Under the pieces are notes generated by a model, which was not told the DNA's origin, did no database searches, and saw nothing but the letters and a program-made list of their open reading frames with translations. A DNA stretch of 64,000 nt, taken from NCBI GenBank assembly GCA_949282195.1, contig CASDOW010000001.1:37417-101416 (forward strand), written 5' to 3'. The translations under genes were made by a program, and so were the position numbers. Of the stretch, positions 1 through 8,510 are shown piece by piece. The DNA comes from an uncultured bacterium (GTDB taxonomy: Bacteria > Cyanobacteriota > Vampirovibrionia > Gastranaerophilales > Gastranaerophilaceae). Every line of letters begins with the position of its first letter. Position 1 is the first letter of the stretch.

Positions 1-25
1 TACTATTGGAAAAAGGAATGTTTCT

Positions 26-1255
26 ATGAGTTTAAAACAAATGTTAAAAAGATTATCAATTTTTATATTCGTATTTGTCCTATTTTGTGTTACGAATATA
101 CAAAACCCCGCAATGGCAATTACGCCGCAAAGCTTATATGATAAGGCTTGGAGATTGATTTATACAAAATATGTTGATGATACACAAAATCAACAAAATT
201 GGGAGCGTTGGCGCCATAAATACGATAATGTTATAAAAGATGAAGAAGACGCTTATGTTGCAATAGGCACAATGGTGGACAGCCTTGGAGATGTTTATAC
301 AAAATTCTTAACTCCAAAAGAATATAAAGAAGAATCTGAAAGTATTGAAGGTTCTCTAAAAGGTATAGGTGTTCAAATTGGAGTTAGGGACGGTAAACTG
401 TTGATTATTGCCCCCCTTGAAGATACCCCCGGAGAAAAAGCAGGGCTTTTAAGTGAAGATGAAATTCTTGAAATTAACGGTGAATCTACAAAAGGTATTA
501 CTGTTGAAGCTGCTGCCGATAAAATTAGGGGTCCTGAAGGCACAAGCGTTAAACTTTTAATTAAAAGAAAAGGTGTGCCAAATAAATATTATACTATCCA
601 AAGAGCTAATATAGAATTAAAATCTGTTTCAACCAAAGCTCCAAAAATAGGTAAAGTTGATGATAATTTAGGTTATATCCGCTTAAGCTCATTTATTTCA
701 AGAAATGCAGCTTCTGAATTTCAAAATGCGCTAAATCAATTAAAAGATAAAGACGGTATTATTATAGACCTTCGTTCTAACCCCGGAGGATTATTAACAA
801 ATGCCATTTATATAGCCGATATGCTTTTAAGCAACAAAACAATAGTTTCAACAGTAGATAGAGACGGCTACAAAGAAACGCAAAACTCTCTATCTCAAGT
901 TTCAACAAATCAGCCAATCGTAGTTTTAATTAATGGCGGTTCTGCTTCTGCTTCAGAAATTTTATCAGGAGCTTTAAAAGATAATAAAAGAGCGGTTATA
1001 GTGGGTAAAAAATCTTTTGGTAAAGGTTTGGTTCAAGAAATTAATAAATTGCCCGACGGTTCTGCACTTCATATCACAATTCAAAAATATTTGACACCAA
1101 ACGGAACAGATATTCATAAAAAAGGAATTACTCCTGATTATGTTGTAGATATTAAAGAAGCGGATATTAAGGCAAATAAAGACCCGCAATTAGCAAAAGC
1201 TTGCGAAATTTTGCAGCAGCAAGTTGGTAAAGCGACAACCGCAAAGGCTGATTAG
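26..1255 (+). CDS. ctpA: C-terminal processing peptidase (S41 family)
   Basis: This is an exported serine protease of the Tsp/CtpA family, which cleaves C-terminal tails of envelope proteins in the periplasm. The N-terminus is a signal peptide or signal anchor (hydrophobic residues about 10-30, ending near NPAMA). A PDZ domain follows at about residues 95-190, then the S41 catalytic domain with the Ser region NGGSASASEIL and the catalytic Lys region GKKSFGKGLVQ about 25 residues later. The 409-aa length is normal for the family. The ATG lies about 7 nt after AAGGAA. Its stop overlaps the stop of the convergent prmC gene, so no terminator fits between them. Confidence 0.95.
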   Translation: MSLKQMLKRLSIFIFVFVLFCVTNIQNPAMAITPQSLYDKAWRLIYTKYVDDTQNQQNWERWRHKYDNVIKDEEDAYVAIGTMVDSLGDVYTKFLTPKEYKEESESIEGSLKGIGVQIGVRDGKLLIIAPLEDTPGEKAGLLSEDEILEINGESTKGITVEAAADKIRGPEGTSVKLLIKRKGVPNKYYTIQRANIELKSVSTKAPKIGKVDDNLGYIRLSSFISRNAASEFQNALNQLKDKDGIIIDLRSNPGGLLTNAIYIADMLLSNKTIVSTVDRDGYKETQNSLSQVSTNQPIVVLINGGSASASEILSGALKDNKRAVIVGKKSFGKGLVQEINKLPDGSALHITIQKYLTPNGTDIHKKGITPDYVVDIKEADIKANKDPQLAKACEILQQQVGKATTAKAD

Positions 1256-2094
1256 CCTTTCAGTTGAGCCAATATAACTCTATCGATATTTGCTAAATCT
1301 TTAATGATTTTAATATTAGAAAAATCTTTTTCAAGCATTTTATAAACTAAATCGCTTTGATTTATTCCAAGTTCAAAAGCCACAATGCCCTCTTTTTTAA
1401 GGTATTGTGGCGCTTTATTAATTATTTTTTGATAAAATTCCACTCCTTCATCATCAGATGTAAAAAGGGCTAATTCAGGGTCGAATAAAACTTCTTTTTG
1501 AAGATTTTCTTTTTCTTTTTTTGGAATATAAGGCGGGTTCGAGATTATTAAATCAAATTTTTCACAATCTCTTATTTTTGAAAATAAATCTGATTTTCTT
1601 AAAATTATTTTCCTTACTAAATCTAATTTGTTAACGTTTTCAAGTGCTGTCATTATAGCTTTTGAACTTATATCGACGCCTAAAATTTCTATTTCTTTAT
1701 TTTTTAATTTTTTAGCTAAAGCACAGCTGATACAGCCTGAACCTACGCCAATATCAAGGATATCAAGTTTTTCTTTTTTATCTTTTAAAAGCTCATAAGC
1801 GGAATTTACAAGAATTTCTGTTTCATCTCTCGGGATTAAAACATCTTCATTTACAATATATTTTTCGCCCATGAAATATGCAAAACCGACAATATGTTGA
1901 ATTGGAGCTCTTGAAGATACTCTTTTTTTGGCTAATTCAATTAATTCATCTTCGTTGTCTAATCCGTCTTTTAAAAGAATTTCTTCAATAGAAATTGAAT
2001 TTATTGAAGTTATTAAATATTTTGCTTCTTGTTCAAATTCTTCAATATTTCCGTTTTTTAAAATTTCTTTTATTTTTTGATATGTTTTATTCAT
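1252..2094 (-). CDS. prmC: Peptide chain release factor glutamine methyltransferase
   Basis: PrmC/HemK methylates the Gln of the GGQ motif in release factors RF1 and RF2, using S-adenosylmethionine. The protein has an N-terminal helical domain (about residues 1-80), a Rossmann-type methyltransferase domain with the SAM-binding loop DIGVGSGCISCALA, and the diagnostic NPPY motif in ISNPPYIPKKE. The length (280 aa) is normal. It is the last gene of a three-gene leftward operon; its start overlaps the end of the 161-aa gene upstream by 8 nt, so translation is probably coupled. Confidence 0.95.
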   Translation of the reverse strand: MNKTYQKIKEILKNGNIEEFEQEAKYLITSINSISIEEILLKDGLDNEDELIELAKKRVSSRAPIQHIVGFAYFMGEKYIVNEDVLIPRDETEILVNSAYELLKDKKEKLDILDIGVGSGCISCALAKKLKNKEIEILGVDISSKAIMTALENVNKLDLVRKIILRKSDLFSKIRDCEKFDLIISNPPYIPKKEKENLQKEVLFDPELALFTSDDEGVEFYQKIINKAPQYLKKEGIVAFELGINQSDLVYKMLEKDFSNIKIIKDLANIDRVILAQLKG

Positions 2095-2572
2095 ATTTTT
2101 CTAAAATTTCCATAATCCAATTGCGAACATCAAGCCTTGAAGCATTTTGTGTATCTTTTTTTTCGATGTTGTGTGCTTTAGTTATTTTATCATAATAAAA
2201 AAGCTGTTTTTTAGTGGGTTTTAATTTTGACATTTTATATTCTTGAGCTTTTTTTCGTTGAATTTTCATTAGTTCTTTTTGTTTATCAAGATAAGGCTTT
2301 ATTAATTCTTTTTGTTTTTGTTCAAAAGCGCAAAATTCAAAAAATTTTTTAAGGTCATTATAAAATCTGTCATCATTTAAATAATCTTTCACAAATTCAA
2401 AATGAGGATTTTCGATATCAAGATAGTATTTTTCGTCTTCAAGAAATTTATCAATTAAATCATCAGTTGAAAGATTCGGAAATTTTTTAAAATAGGCTTT
2501 TAGAGTGCCTAAAAGCTGAGATTTCTGACGAGGAGTTAAATATAAAAAAACAATAGTTTTAATATTTTGCAT
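2087..2572 (-). CDS. Hypothetical Lys/Glu-rich protein upstream of prmC
   Basis: I do not recognise this 161-aa protein. It is soluble and strongly charged, has no signal peptide or membrane segment, and is predicted mostly helical, with a basic stretch at about residues 90-130 (KQKELIKPYLDKQKELMKIQ). It begins on the A of the preceding gene's TAA stop (TAATG) and ends inside the prmC start, so all three genes should be made from one message. A basic helical protein co-expressed with a release-factor methyltransferase could act on the ribosome or RNA, but that is only a guess from context. Confidence 0.7.
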   Translation of the reverse strand: MQNIKTIVFLYLTPRQKSQLLGTLKAYFKKFPNLSTDDLIDKFLEDEKYYLDIENPHFEFVKDYLNDDRFYNDLKKFFEFCAFEQKQKELIKPYLDKQKELMKIQRKKAQEYKMSKLKPTKKQLFYYDKITKAHNIEKKDTQNASRLDVRNWIMEILEKYE

Positions 2573-2736
2573 TAAAATAAGTCTTTTGGATTAATGTCGT
2601 TTTTAGTTTTTCGAAAGGCAAGAAGTTTTGCTTTTATTGGGTTGTCCATAGAAGAATTTTCGCAAAAATTATTGTAGGCTTTTTGCGCTTTTTTCTCCAG
2701 TTGTTTTTCTTTGATGTATCTTATTTTGTCTTTCAT
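2572..2736 (-). CDS. Small 54-aa basic protein, first gene of the prmC operon
   Basis: A 54-codon frame starts at ATG 2736 and reads MKDKIRYIKEKQLEKKAQKA and onward, ending KDLF at a TAA that shares one base with the next start codon. The product is basic and helical, with a single Cys near residue 25. I do not recognise the family. The one-base stop/start overlap and the same basic character as the 161-aa neighbour argue that it is a real gene in the prmC operon rather than a chance frame. Confidence 0.6.
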   Translation of the reverse strand: MKDKIRYIKEKQLEKKAQKAYNNFCENSSMDNPIKAKLLAFRKTKNDINPKDLF

Positions 2737-2818
2737 AGCTAAATTATACCATTGTTTTTGATTTTAATATATCCTCTTAAATATATAAAGTATTTTTCAT
2801 TAAAAAAATTGCTACCAA

Positions 2819-3060
2819 CCCCAAACGAGCGAACTTTAGTTCACTGGGTGAACTTAGTGAGCGAAGTTTGGGGCATAGGTGTGCGTAGTGCGCATGCGGC
2901 AAGCGTGGAGCTTGGCGCAAAGCACGAAGTCCGTACCGAATTAACGAGCGAACTTTAGTTCACTGGGTGAACTTAGTGAGCGAAGTTTGGGGCATAGGTG
3001 TGTGAAGCACCTTTCTTGTTTTCGCCAAGTCCAGTCGGACTAAGCTCAAACTTCGAAAGG
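2819..3060. repeat. Tandem multi-hairpin intergenic repeat (two units)
   Basis: A GC-richer block in a gene-free stretch of about 440 bases (2737-3176). Positions 2824-2883 and 2943-3002 are identical over 60 bp, offset by 119. In unit 1, CCCCAAAC (2819-2826) pairs with GTTTGGGG (2866-2873) around an inner hairpin GTTCAC-TGG-GTGAAC (2839-2853). A further hairpin, CAAGC-GTGGA-GCTTG, lies at 2900-2914. After unit 2, CCTTTC (3010-3015) can pair with GAAAGG (3055-3060) around the hairpin AGTCC-AGTC-GGACT (3028-3041). A relative lies at the right end of the window (63898-64000). An open frame crosses the block but shows no sign of coding. Confidence 0.85.
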
Positions 3061-3099
3061 TAAACAAATATAAATTTTTTTGAAAATTTTCTAATTTTA

Positions 3100-3129
3100 T
3101 TGTTATTCATTGTATAATTTAGCTATAAT
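3100..3129 (+). promoter_or_regulatory. Probable sigma-70 promoter for the pxpA-yvcK-pan genes
   Basis: TTGTTA at 3100-3105 and TATAAT at 3124-3129 are separated by 18 bp. The predicted start of transcription is near 3136, about 40 nt before the TTG start of the next gene. Confidence 0.5.
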
Positions 3130-3176
3130 ATGCATTGTAGTATGCTTTATTTATGTAAAATTATGGAGAAAATAAA

Positions 3177-3803
3177 TTGTTTGATTTTAATTGCGATGTA
3201 GCTCAATCGTATGGAATTTATAAGAATGATGTAGAGCTTGAAATAGCAAAATATGCAAGCTCAATCAATGTATCTGCAGGTTTTCATTCCGGTGATCCTA
3301 TAAAAATCAGAAGTGCTTTGTTATTTGCCAAGGACAATAATATTGCGCTTGGTGCTCATATCGGATATCCCGATATTCAAGGTTATGGCAAAAGAAAAAT
3401 AGATTTATCCAAAGAAGAATTGGAAGCGGTTGTGATTTATCAGGTAGGAGCAATTATTGCTTACGCTAAAACTTATGACCTTGAAATTGAGCAAGTAAGG
3501 TGCCATGGGGCATTGAAAGATACTCTAAATAACAGTGAAGAAGATGCATTAGTTATAATCGAGGCTGTTAAAAAAGTTAGCCCTTGGCTTAATTTAATTG
3601 TTCAAAGTCAACAAATGAAAGAATTTGTACAAAATGCAGGTTTAAAAGCTGCCTATGAAAAGGATTATTTTGAAGGAATATTGTCTAATTCAGAGGACAA
3701 GCCCGATACAATACATTTTAGAACATTGGAAGATATAAAAACGGCTTATGAAATTGTAAAGCCTTCCCCGATTAACTATAATAGAGTTCAAGAACAAATT
3801 TAA
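3177..3803 (+). CDS. LamB/YcsF family protein, short PxpA-like (5-oxoprolinase subunit A-like)
   Basis: PxpA works with PxpB and PxpC to open 5-oxoproline to glutamate. Family motifs are visible but diverged: FNCDVAQSYG for the usual LNCDLGES block, NVSAGFHSGDP, GAHIGYPDIQGYGKR and VRCHGALKD (the usual form is VKPHGALYN). The start is TTG 3177, 8-9 nt after GGAGA. At 208 aa it is about 40 residues shorter than typical PxpA and loses the usual C-terminal block. No pxpB or pxpC is nearby; instead it heads a run with yvcK and pantothenate genes. The altered Lys and the missing end make standard oxoprolinase activity uncertain. Confidence 0.8.
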   Translation: MFDFNCDVAQSYGIYKNDVELEIAKYASSINVSAGFHSGDPIKIRSALLFAKDNNIALGAHIGYPDIQGYGKRKIDLSKEELEAVVIYQVGAIIAYAKTYDLEIEQVRCHGALKDTLNNSEEDALVIIEAVKKVSPWLNLIVQSQQMKEFVQNAGLKAAYEKDYFEGILSNSEDKPDTIHFRTLEDIKTAYEIVKPSPINYNRVQEQI

Positions 3804-3814
3804 AAGGCGAAGTA

Positions 3815-5155
3815 ATGAAAATTTTTGATAAAAAGGTGAAAATTCCAAAAGATGTAATATGGCTTGTGCCGGGGTTGAGAGTTAAACGCTGGTTTGCTCT
3901 ATCTGTTATGGGGTCTGTATTGGCAGCAATAGGTGCAACCTTTGTATTTAAATTAGAACCTTTATATTATATTGTAAAAATTGCAAAAGAATTGTTCCAT
4001 GTTGTTCCCCCTGAGCCGATTGGGGCTTTGTTTATCTTAGTTGGTGCGGTTTTATTTTTATTGGCATGGAAAAAAACCAATCTTTCAATGATGGATGTTG
4101 ATGATGTAAATCAACTGAGAAAAAAAGACTCAATGGGTGAAGTTTTATATAGAAGAATGAAACTTGACCATGGACCTAAAATTGTTGCTATAGGCGGCGG
4201 GACAGGTCTTTCTATGTTGCTTCGCGGAATTAAAAAAATTACAAATAATATTACTGCCGTTGTAACCGTTGGTGATGACGGTGGGTCTTCAGGCAGATTA
4301 AGAGAGCAAATGGGAGTTTTACCCCCCGGCGATATAAGAAATTGTATTGCTGCTTTGGCTGATGATGATGATATTGTTACAAAATTATTTCAATATCGCT
4401 TTAAAACCGGTCAAGGGCTTGAAGGTCATAGCTTTGGTAATTTGTTTATTACCGCAATGACTGCGATTTGCGGCGATATGGTTTCAGCTATTAAAGAATC
4501 ATCCAAAGTTCTTTTAATTAGAGGAAGAGTTTTACCTGCAACTTGTGATGATATGAAATTATATGCCAAAATGGAAGATGATTCCATTGTTAGAGGTGAA
4601 AGCAATATCCCCGAAGCAGGTAAAAAAATTATGCAATTATGTTGTGAGCCTGCGGATTGTAAGCCTATTCCTGAGGTAATTGAGGCTATTAACGATGCTG
4701 ATTTAATAATCATGGGCCCAGGAAGCTTGTATACTTCCGTTATTTCAAATTTCCTTGTAAAAGATATAACAAGGGCAATTTGGCATGCTAAGGCTAAAAA
4801 AATATACGTATGTAATGCAATGACACAAGTGGGTGAAACAGATAATTATTCTGTTTCAGACCATGTTAAAACAATATTTGACCATGTAAGACTTGATGAT
4901 GTTGATGATTCAAATAAAAATTTCTTTGATGCGGTTTTAGTTAATAACTCCATGCCGAGAAATTTAGCGGAAAAATACGAACAAGCAGGTTCGCTGCCTG
5001 TTGAAATTGATATATCAGAATTAAGAAGATTGGGTGTAGAAGTAGTACAAAGAAGTTTGCTTGAAGACAATAAAGAAGGCTTAGTGCGTCATAATTGTTC
5101 TAAAGTGGCTCGTGCGATTTATTTCTGGTATAAAAAAGCTGCTAAAAAGAAATAG
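3815..5155 (+). CDS. yvcK: YvcK/CofD-family gluconeogenesis factor with N-terminal membrane segments
   Basis: YvcK proteins bind UDP-sugars and are needed for normal cell-wall synthesis on gluconeogenic carbon sources. The core begins at about residue 125 with KIVAIGGGTGLSMLLRGIK, followed by TVGDDGGSSGRLR and PPGDIRNCIAAL, all hallmarks of the CofD-like fold. Two hydrophobic stretches precede it (about residues 25-50 and 65-90), so the enzyme is probably tethered to the membrane. This extended form with an N-terminal membrane region is longer (446 aa) than the roughly 320-aa Bacillus type. It starts 12 nt after the PxpA-like gene and is probably co-transcribed with it. Confidence 0.92.
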   Translation: MKIFDKKVKIPKDVIWLVPGLRVKRWFALSVMGSVLAAIGATFVFKLEPLYYIVKIAKELFHVVPPEPIGALFILVGAVLFLLAWKKTNLSMMDVDDVNQLRKKDSMGEVLYRRMKLDHGPKIVAIGGGTGLSMLLRGIKKITNNITAVVTVGDDGGSSGRLREQMGVLPPGDIRNCIAALADDDDIVTKLFQYRFKTGQGLEGHSFGNLFITAMTAICGDMVSAIKESSKVLLIRGRVLPATCDDMKLYAKMEDDSIVRGESNIPEAGKKIMQLCCEPADCKPIPEVIEAINDADLIIMGPGSLYTSVISNFLVKDITRAIWHAKAKKIYVCNAMTQVGETDNYSVSDHVKTIFDHVRLDDVDDSNKNFFDAVLVNNSMPRNLAEKYEQAGSLPVEIDISELRRLGVEVVQRSLLEDNKEGLVRHNCSKVARAIYFWYKKAAKKK

Positions 5156-5193
5156 GATAGAATACTCTTATAGAAGAGTGAAATTTTGATGGT

Positions 5194-6030
5194 ATGAGAA
5201 AAAGTATTCAAAAAATACAAAACTTTAAAAAAGAGGGTAAAAAAATAACGGTATTAACCGCTTATGATTACTCTACCGCAAAATATATAGATCAAGCAGG
5301 CGTTGATATGATTCTTGTGGGCGATTCATTGGCTCAAGTTGCCCTTGGTTATGAAAATACTACTGATATCGGCATGGAAGAAATGATTGTTTTTACAAAA
5401 GCAGTTTCTCGCGGAGTTGAAAATGCTCTTTTAATTGCTGATATGCCTTTTATGAGTTTTCAGGTTGATAAAGTTGAAACAATGAAAAATGCTTGTAAAT
5501 TAATAAAGGCAGGCGCAAATGCGGTTAAAATGGAGGGTGTTTCGGATTATTTAATTGATACAATTAAACATTTAACTCAAAATGGTATTCCTGTTATGGG
5601 GCATTTAGGCTTTACTCCAATGAGTATCAATTCTTTGGGCGGACATAAAATTCAAGGAAAAGATGCCGATAGGACAATCGATATTTTAAAAGACGCCTTA
5701 AAATTACAAAATGCCGGATGTTTTGCAATTGTTCTTGAATTAATGCCCCTGCAATCAAGCCAGTTTATTTCTCAAAGATTAAGAATACCCACAATTGGTA
5801 TTGGCGGCGGAAAGTTCTGCGACGGTCAAGTGTTGGTTTCAGATGATATGTTAGGGAAATATGACCGATTTAAGCCGAAGTTTGCTCGTCAATATTCAAG
5901 TTTAAAAGATATAATAGTAAATGTAGCAAAAGCGTATTGTCAAGACGTTGAAAACGGGAATTTTCCTAATGTTCAAGAGTCGTTTTCACTGGATGTTAAG
6001 GAGATAGAGAAACTTGAAAATTATAGATAA
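5194..6030 (+). CDS. panB: 3-methyl-2-oxobutanoate hydroxymethyltransferase
   Basis: PanB makes ketopantoate from alpha-ketoisovalerate and 5,10-methylene-tetrahydrofolate, the first committed step to pantothenate and CoA. The TIM-barrel signature motifs are clear: KITVLTAYDYSTAK near the start, the Mg-binding LVGDSLAQVALGY, MPFMSFQ, VKMEGV, and PVMGHLGFTPMS. The length (278 aa) is typical. It overlaps panC by 17 nt, so the two are translationally coupled. With coaD at 53.3 kb, this shows the organism makes its own CoA, although panD and panE are not in the window. Confidence 0.96.
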   Translation: MRKSIQKIQNFKKEGKKITVLTAYDYSTAKYIDQAGVDMILVGDSLAQVALGYENTTDIGMEEMIVFTKAVSRGVENALLIADMPFMSFQVDKVETMKNACKLIKAGANAVKMEGVSDYLIDTIKHLTQNGIPVMGHLGFTPMSINSLGGHKIQGKDADRTIDILKDALKLQNAGCFAIVLELMPLQSSQFISQRLRIPTIGIGGGKFCDGQVLVSDDMLGKYDRFKPKFARQYSSLKDIIVNVAKAYCQDVENGNFPNVQESFSLDVKEIEKLENYR

Positions 6031-6856
6031 TATTAAGGAATTAAAAGAAGAAATCAAAAAATTACAAGGTTCAGTCGGGTTGGTTCCTACTATGGGTGCT
6101 TTGCATAACGGTCATAAGTCTTTAATTGATAAAGCAGTTGCGGAAAATGACAATGTTGTTGTTTCAATATTTGTTAATCCTATTCAATTTTGTGCGGGTG
6201 AAGATTTAGATAAATATCCAAGGCAACTTCAAAAGGATGCGGAGCTTTGCGAAAATTCGGGCGTTAAGATTGTTTTTGCGCCAAAAGTCAGCGAAATGTA
6301 TCAGGAAGATAAAAATAATTTAACTTTGATTTGCCCTCCTTATTCTGTTGTGGATAAATTATGCGGAAAATCTCGAGCTGGGCATTTTGACGGAGTGTGC
6401 AGCGTTGTAGCTAAACTTTTTAACCTAACAAAGGCAAATAGGGCATATTTTGGTCAAAAAGACGCTCAACAATTGTTTATTATTCAAAAAATGGTTAGAG
6501 ATTTGGATTTTGATATTGAAATTGTTCCTTGCCCTATCGTAAGAGAAAAGGATAATTTGGCATTATCAAGCAGAAATAAATATCTATCTGAAAACGAAAG
6601 AAAAATTGCCCTTAATATTTCAAAATCTTTATTTGAAGCAAAAAGGCTGTATAAGGAAGGTGCTCTTACTAAAAGAGCAATAATTGACAATTCGTTAAAG
6701 CTAATGTCGGATTTAGATGTTGAATATATTGAATTTGTTGATAAAAATACTTTTGTTGAACAGGATGAAATAAACAATAATACCTTAGTTTTAATTGCGG
6801 CAAAAACTCCTGAGACAAATACAAGGTTAATTGATAATATTTTATTATGGGAATAG
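6014..6856 (+). CDS. panC: Pantothenate synthetase
   Basis: PanC joins pantoate and beta-alanine with ATP. The nucleotidyltransferase motifs are present: GLVPTMGALHNGHKSLI at the N-terminus, the HIGH-like H-x-G-H within it, IFVNPIQF, and GQKDAQQLFIIQ with the substrate-binding Gln residues, followed by VREKDNLALSSRNKYLS. The start is TTG at 6014 inside the end of panB. The length (280 aa) is normal. The last 10 nt overlap the start of the downstream membrane protein gene. Confidence 0.95.
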   Translation: MKIIDNIKELKEEIKKLQGSVGLVPTMGALHNGHKSLIDKAVAENDNVVVSIFVNPIQFCAGEDLDKYPRQLQKDAELCENSGVKIVFAPKVSEMYQEDKNNLTLICPPYSVVDKLCGKSRAGHFDGVCSVVAKLFNLTKANRAYFGQKDAQQLFIIQKMVRDLDFDIEIVPCPIVREKDNLALSSRNKYLSENERKIALNISKSLFEAKRLYKEGALTKRAIIDNSLKLMSDLDVEYIEFVDKNTFVEQDEINNNTLVLIAAKTPETNTRLIDNILLWE

Positions 6857-7779
6857 CTAAAACTATAATTTTAATATTTTTTCAGACATTAAAGTATTTA
6901 ATGTTTTTTGCGGCATTGGTTTATCTTTTTATTTGGATTGCTCAAATTTATACAGTCGGTTTATTTGAAAAAATGGATAGTATTTTTGGATTATTGCCTG
7001 ATTGTATTGATAAATTCATATATGTGGCTGTCTTTATAAATAATAAGGTGATTACCATGGGCTATGTGTACTGTGCTTTATTGATGATATTTTTAGCGGC
7101 AGTTATGTTATGGTTTACAAAAATAATTTTTTATAAAAAAACGGAAGCTGAAGAAAAGAAACAAGCAAATGAAATATCAAAAAAAGATTTTTCACTGCCA
7201 ATAAAAGAGGAAAAAACAAATACTGATACAATAAAAAATAATAATATAAATAAAAAAATTGATTATTTTTGCGGATTGTTTGAATTGAAATTAAAAAATA
7301 CGGATAAAAATCAAACAGATAATAGTATATTGAAATTAAAAAAAGAATATTCAAGGATAATAAAAAGAAAATTGAGCGAAAAATATTCTTCAAACTTAAA
7401 GTTTGCAGTATCAGACAGAGTATTTTTTATTTGTGATGATTTTTCTTTGTTAAATTCTATTGTAATAGATACCCTAAAGCTTTATAAGATAATTTGTAAT
7501 ATAGATAATCAAAAACTAATTAAGACAGATTATTTGTTTTCTTTTTATGCATCTTTAGAACAAGCAAATATAAAACAAAATTTAAAAATTTTATATAAAA
7601 TAAATGAGTTTAAAAATTTAAATAGGGTTGTAGTAAACCATGATATTTTTATGAGATATTGGGATTTAAAAAATAAAATTTTTGATTTTAAACCATTGGA
7701 AAATGTAAGATTATCAGATATTAATTTTGATAATGACGAAATGGAAATTAATTTATATTACATCAAAAATCTTATTTAA
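6847..7779 (+). CDS. Hypothetical two-TM membrane protein with a long Lys/Asn-rich cytoplasmic part
   Basis: I do not recognise this 310-aa protein. Two hydrophobic segments, at about residues 7-33 and 70-95, are followed by a charged linker rich in Lys, Glu and Asn (about 97-140) and a soluble region to the end. The start overlaps the end of panC by 10 nt, which suggests coupled translation, but nothing in it points to pantothenate metabolism. Its stop overlaps the stop of the convergent prepilin gene. A membrane-anchored accessory protein is all that can be said. Confidence 0.7.
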   Translation: MGIAKTIILIFFQTLKYLMFFAALVYLFIWIAQIYTVGLFEKMDSIFGLLPDCIDKFIYVAVFINNKVITMGYVYCALLMIFLAAVMLWFTKIIFYKKTEAEEKKQANEISKKDFSLPIKEEKTNTDTIKNNNINKKIDYFCGLFELKLKNTDKNQTDNSILKLKKEYSRIIKRKLSEKYSSNLKFAVSDRVFFICDDFSLLNSIVIDTLKLYKIICNIDNQKLIKTDYLFSFYASLEQANIKQNLKILYKINEFKNLNRVVVNHDIFMRYWDLKNKIFDFKPLENVRLSDINFDNDEMEINLYYIKNLI

Positions 7780-8428
7780 CTCTTGATGTGCCGAAAGGAA
7801 TGGTGAAAACATCTTTTTCAAATATACCTTCACTGTTTATATAGGAATATAATATATATCCGCATACGTTGTTAACTATTCTTGCACCTGAAGCAGGCAG
7901 ATATTCTTCTTCATCTTCTTCATCTGTCGGTTCTTCTTGTGGTTTTTTAGATATTGTATCGTCTTTTGATAAATATTCTTTTGCGGTTATACTTAAAGCG
8001 CAATCTTTGTCATATACAAATGCTGCTTTAATTTTTGGGGTAAAATATGCACATTGAGGATCTCTTGATGATTCGATGTAGTCTTTAATTTCTGATGATG
8101 TTATTAAAATTTCGGAGCAGTCTATAACCTCTCCGCTTAAATATTTAACAAAATAGTTTCTTAAATCTACGGCATCAACAAGTGTATCGCCGTTTTCATC
8201 ATAAAGATTTCTTAAATCATAGTTTGCGCTGTTGTGAATGAGGGTATTTTGCAGTGTGGTCATAACTGTTGAATAAAAGTCTTGGCTGACTGCAATTGTT
8301 TGTTTTCTTTTTAAGGTATCAACGTTTAAATTTGTGGCTATTGTAAGCACGGTAATAAGACCGATAACGACAAGCACCATCATAGATTCCGGAAGGGTGA
8401 AAGCTTTTTTTCTTTTTAATTTAAACAT
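7772..8428 (-). CDS. Type IV prepilin-like protein 1
   Basis: The class III leader reads MFKLKRKKAFTLPESM: a short basic leader, the A-F cleavage site, Glu at +5 and about 20 hydrophobic residues. I start at ATG 8428, which has AGG 7-9 nt upstream and gives a normal 9-residue leader; a longer frame to 8503 would put 25 extra residues before it. The mature protein has an acidic insert near residue 185 (EEPTDEEDEEEY). The C-terminal block starts with CGYILY, as in the three neighbours, but lacks their DxN and PN residues. It is probably a minor pilin or pseudopilin, divergent from the other three. Confidence 0.85.
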   Translation of the reverse strand: MFKLKRKKAFTLPESMMVLVVIGLITVLTIATNLNVDTLKRKQTIAVSQDFYSTVMTTLQNTLIHNSANYDLRNLYDENGDTLVDAVDLRNYFVKYLSGEVIDCSEILITSSEIKDYIESSRDPQCAYFTPKIKAAFVYDKDCALSITAKEYLSKDDTISKKPQEEPTDEEDEEEYLPASGARIVNNVCGYILYSYINSEGIFEKDVFTIPFGTSRVK

Positions 8429-8510
8429 TTTATACCTATTATAATCATATACATTTTTGCACAAAATTATAATTCTCTGTTCATATAAATAGAGGACTTG
8501 CAATTGAATA

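Noticed and set aside
974..1189. 71-codon frame on the strand opposite ctpA
   Set aside because: Shadow of the conserved catalytic domain of ctpA; no ribosome site.
2752..2958. Open frame of 68 codons across the 2.8-kb repeat
   Set aside because: It lies on the structured repeat, has no ribosome site, and its residues just restate the repeat; pairing of bases explains the conservation better than coding.
5160..5180. Small hairpin between yvcK and panB
   Set aside because: Six weak pairs without a U tract; no riboswitch-like conserved bases seen.
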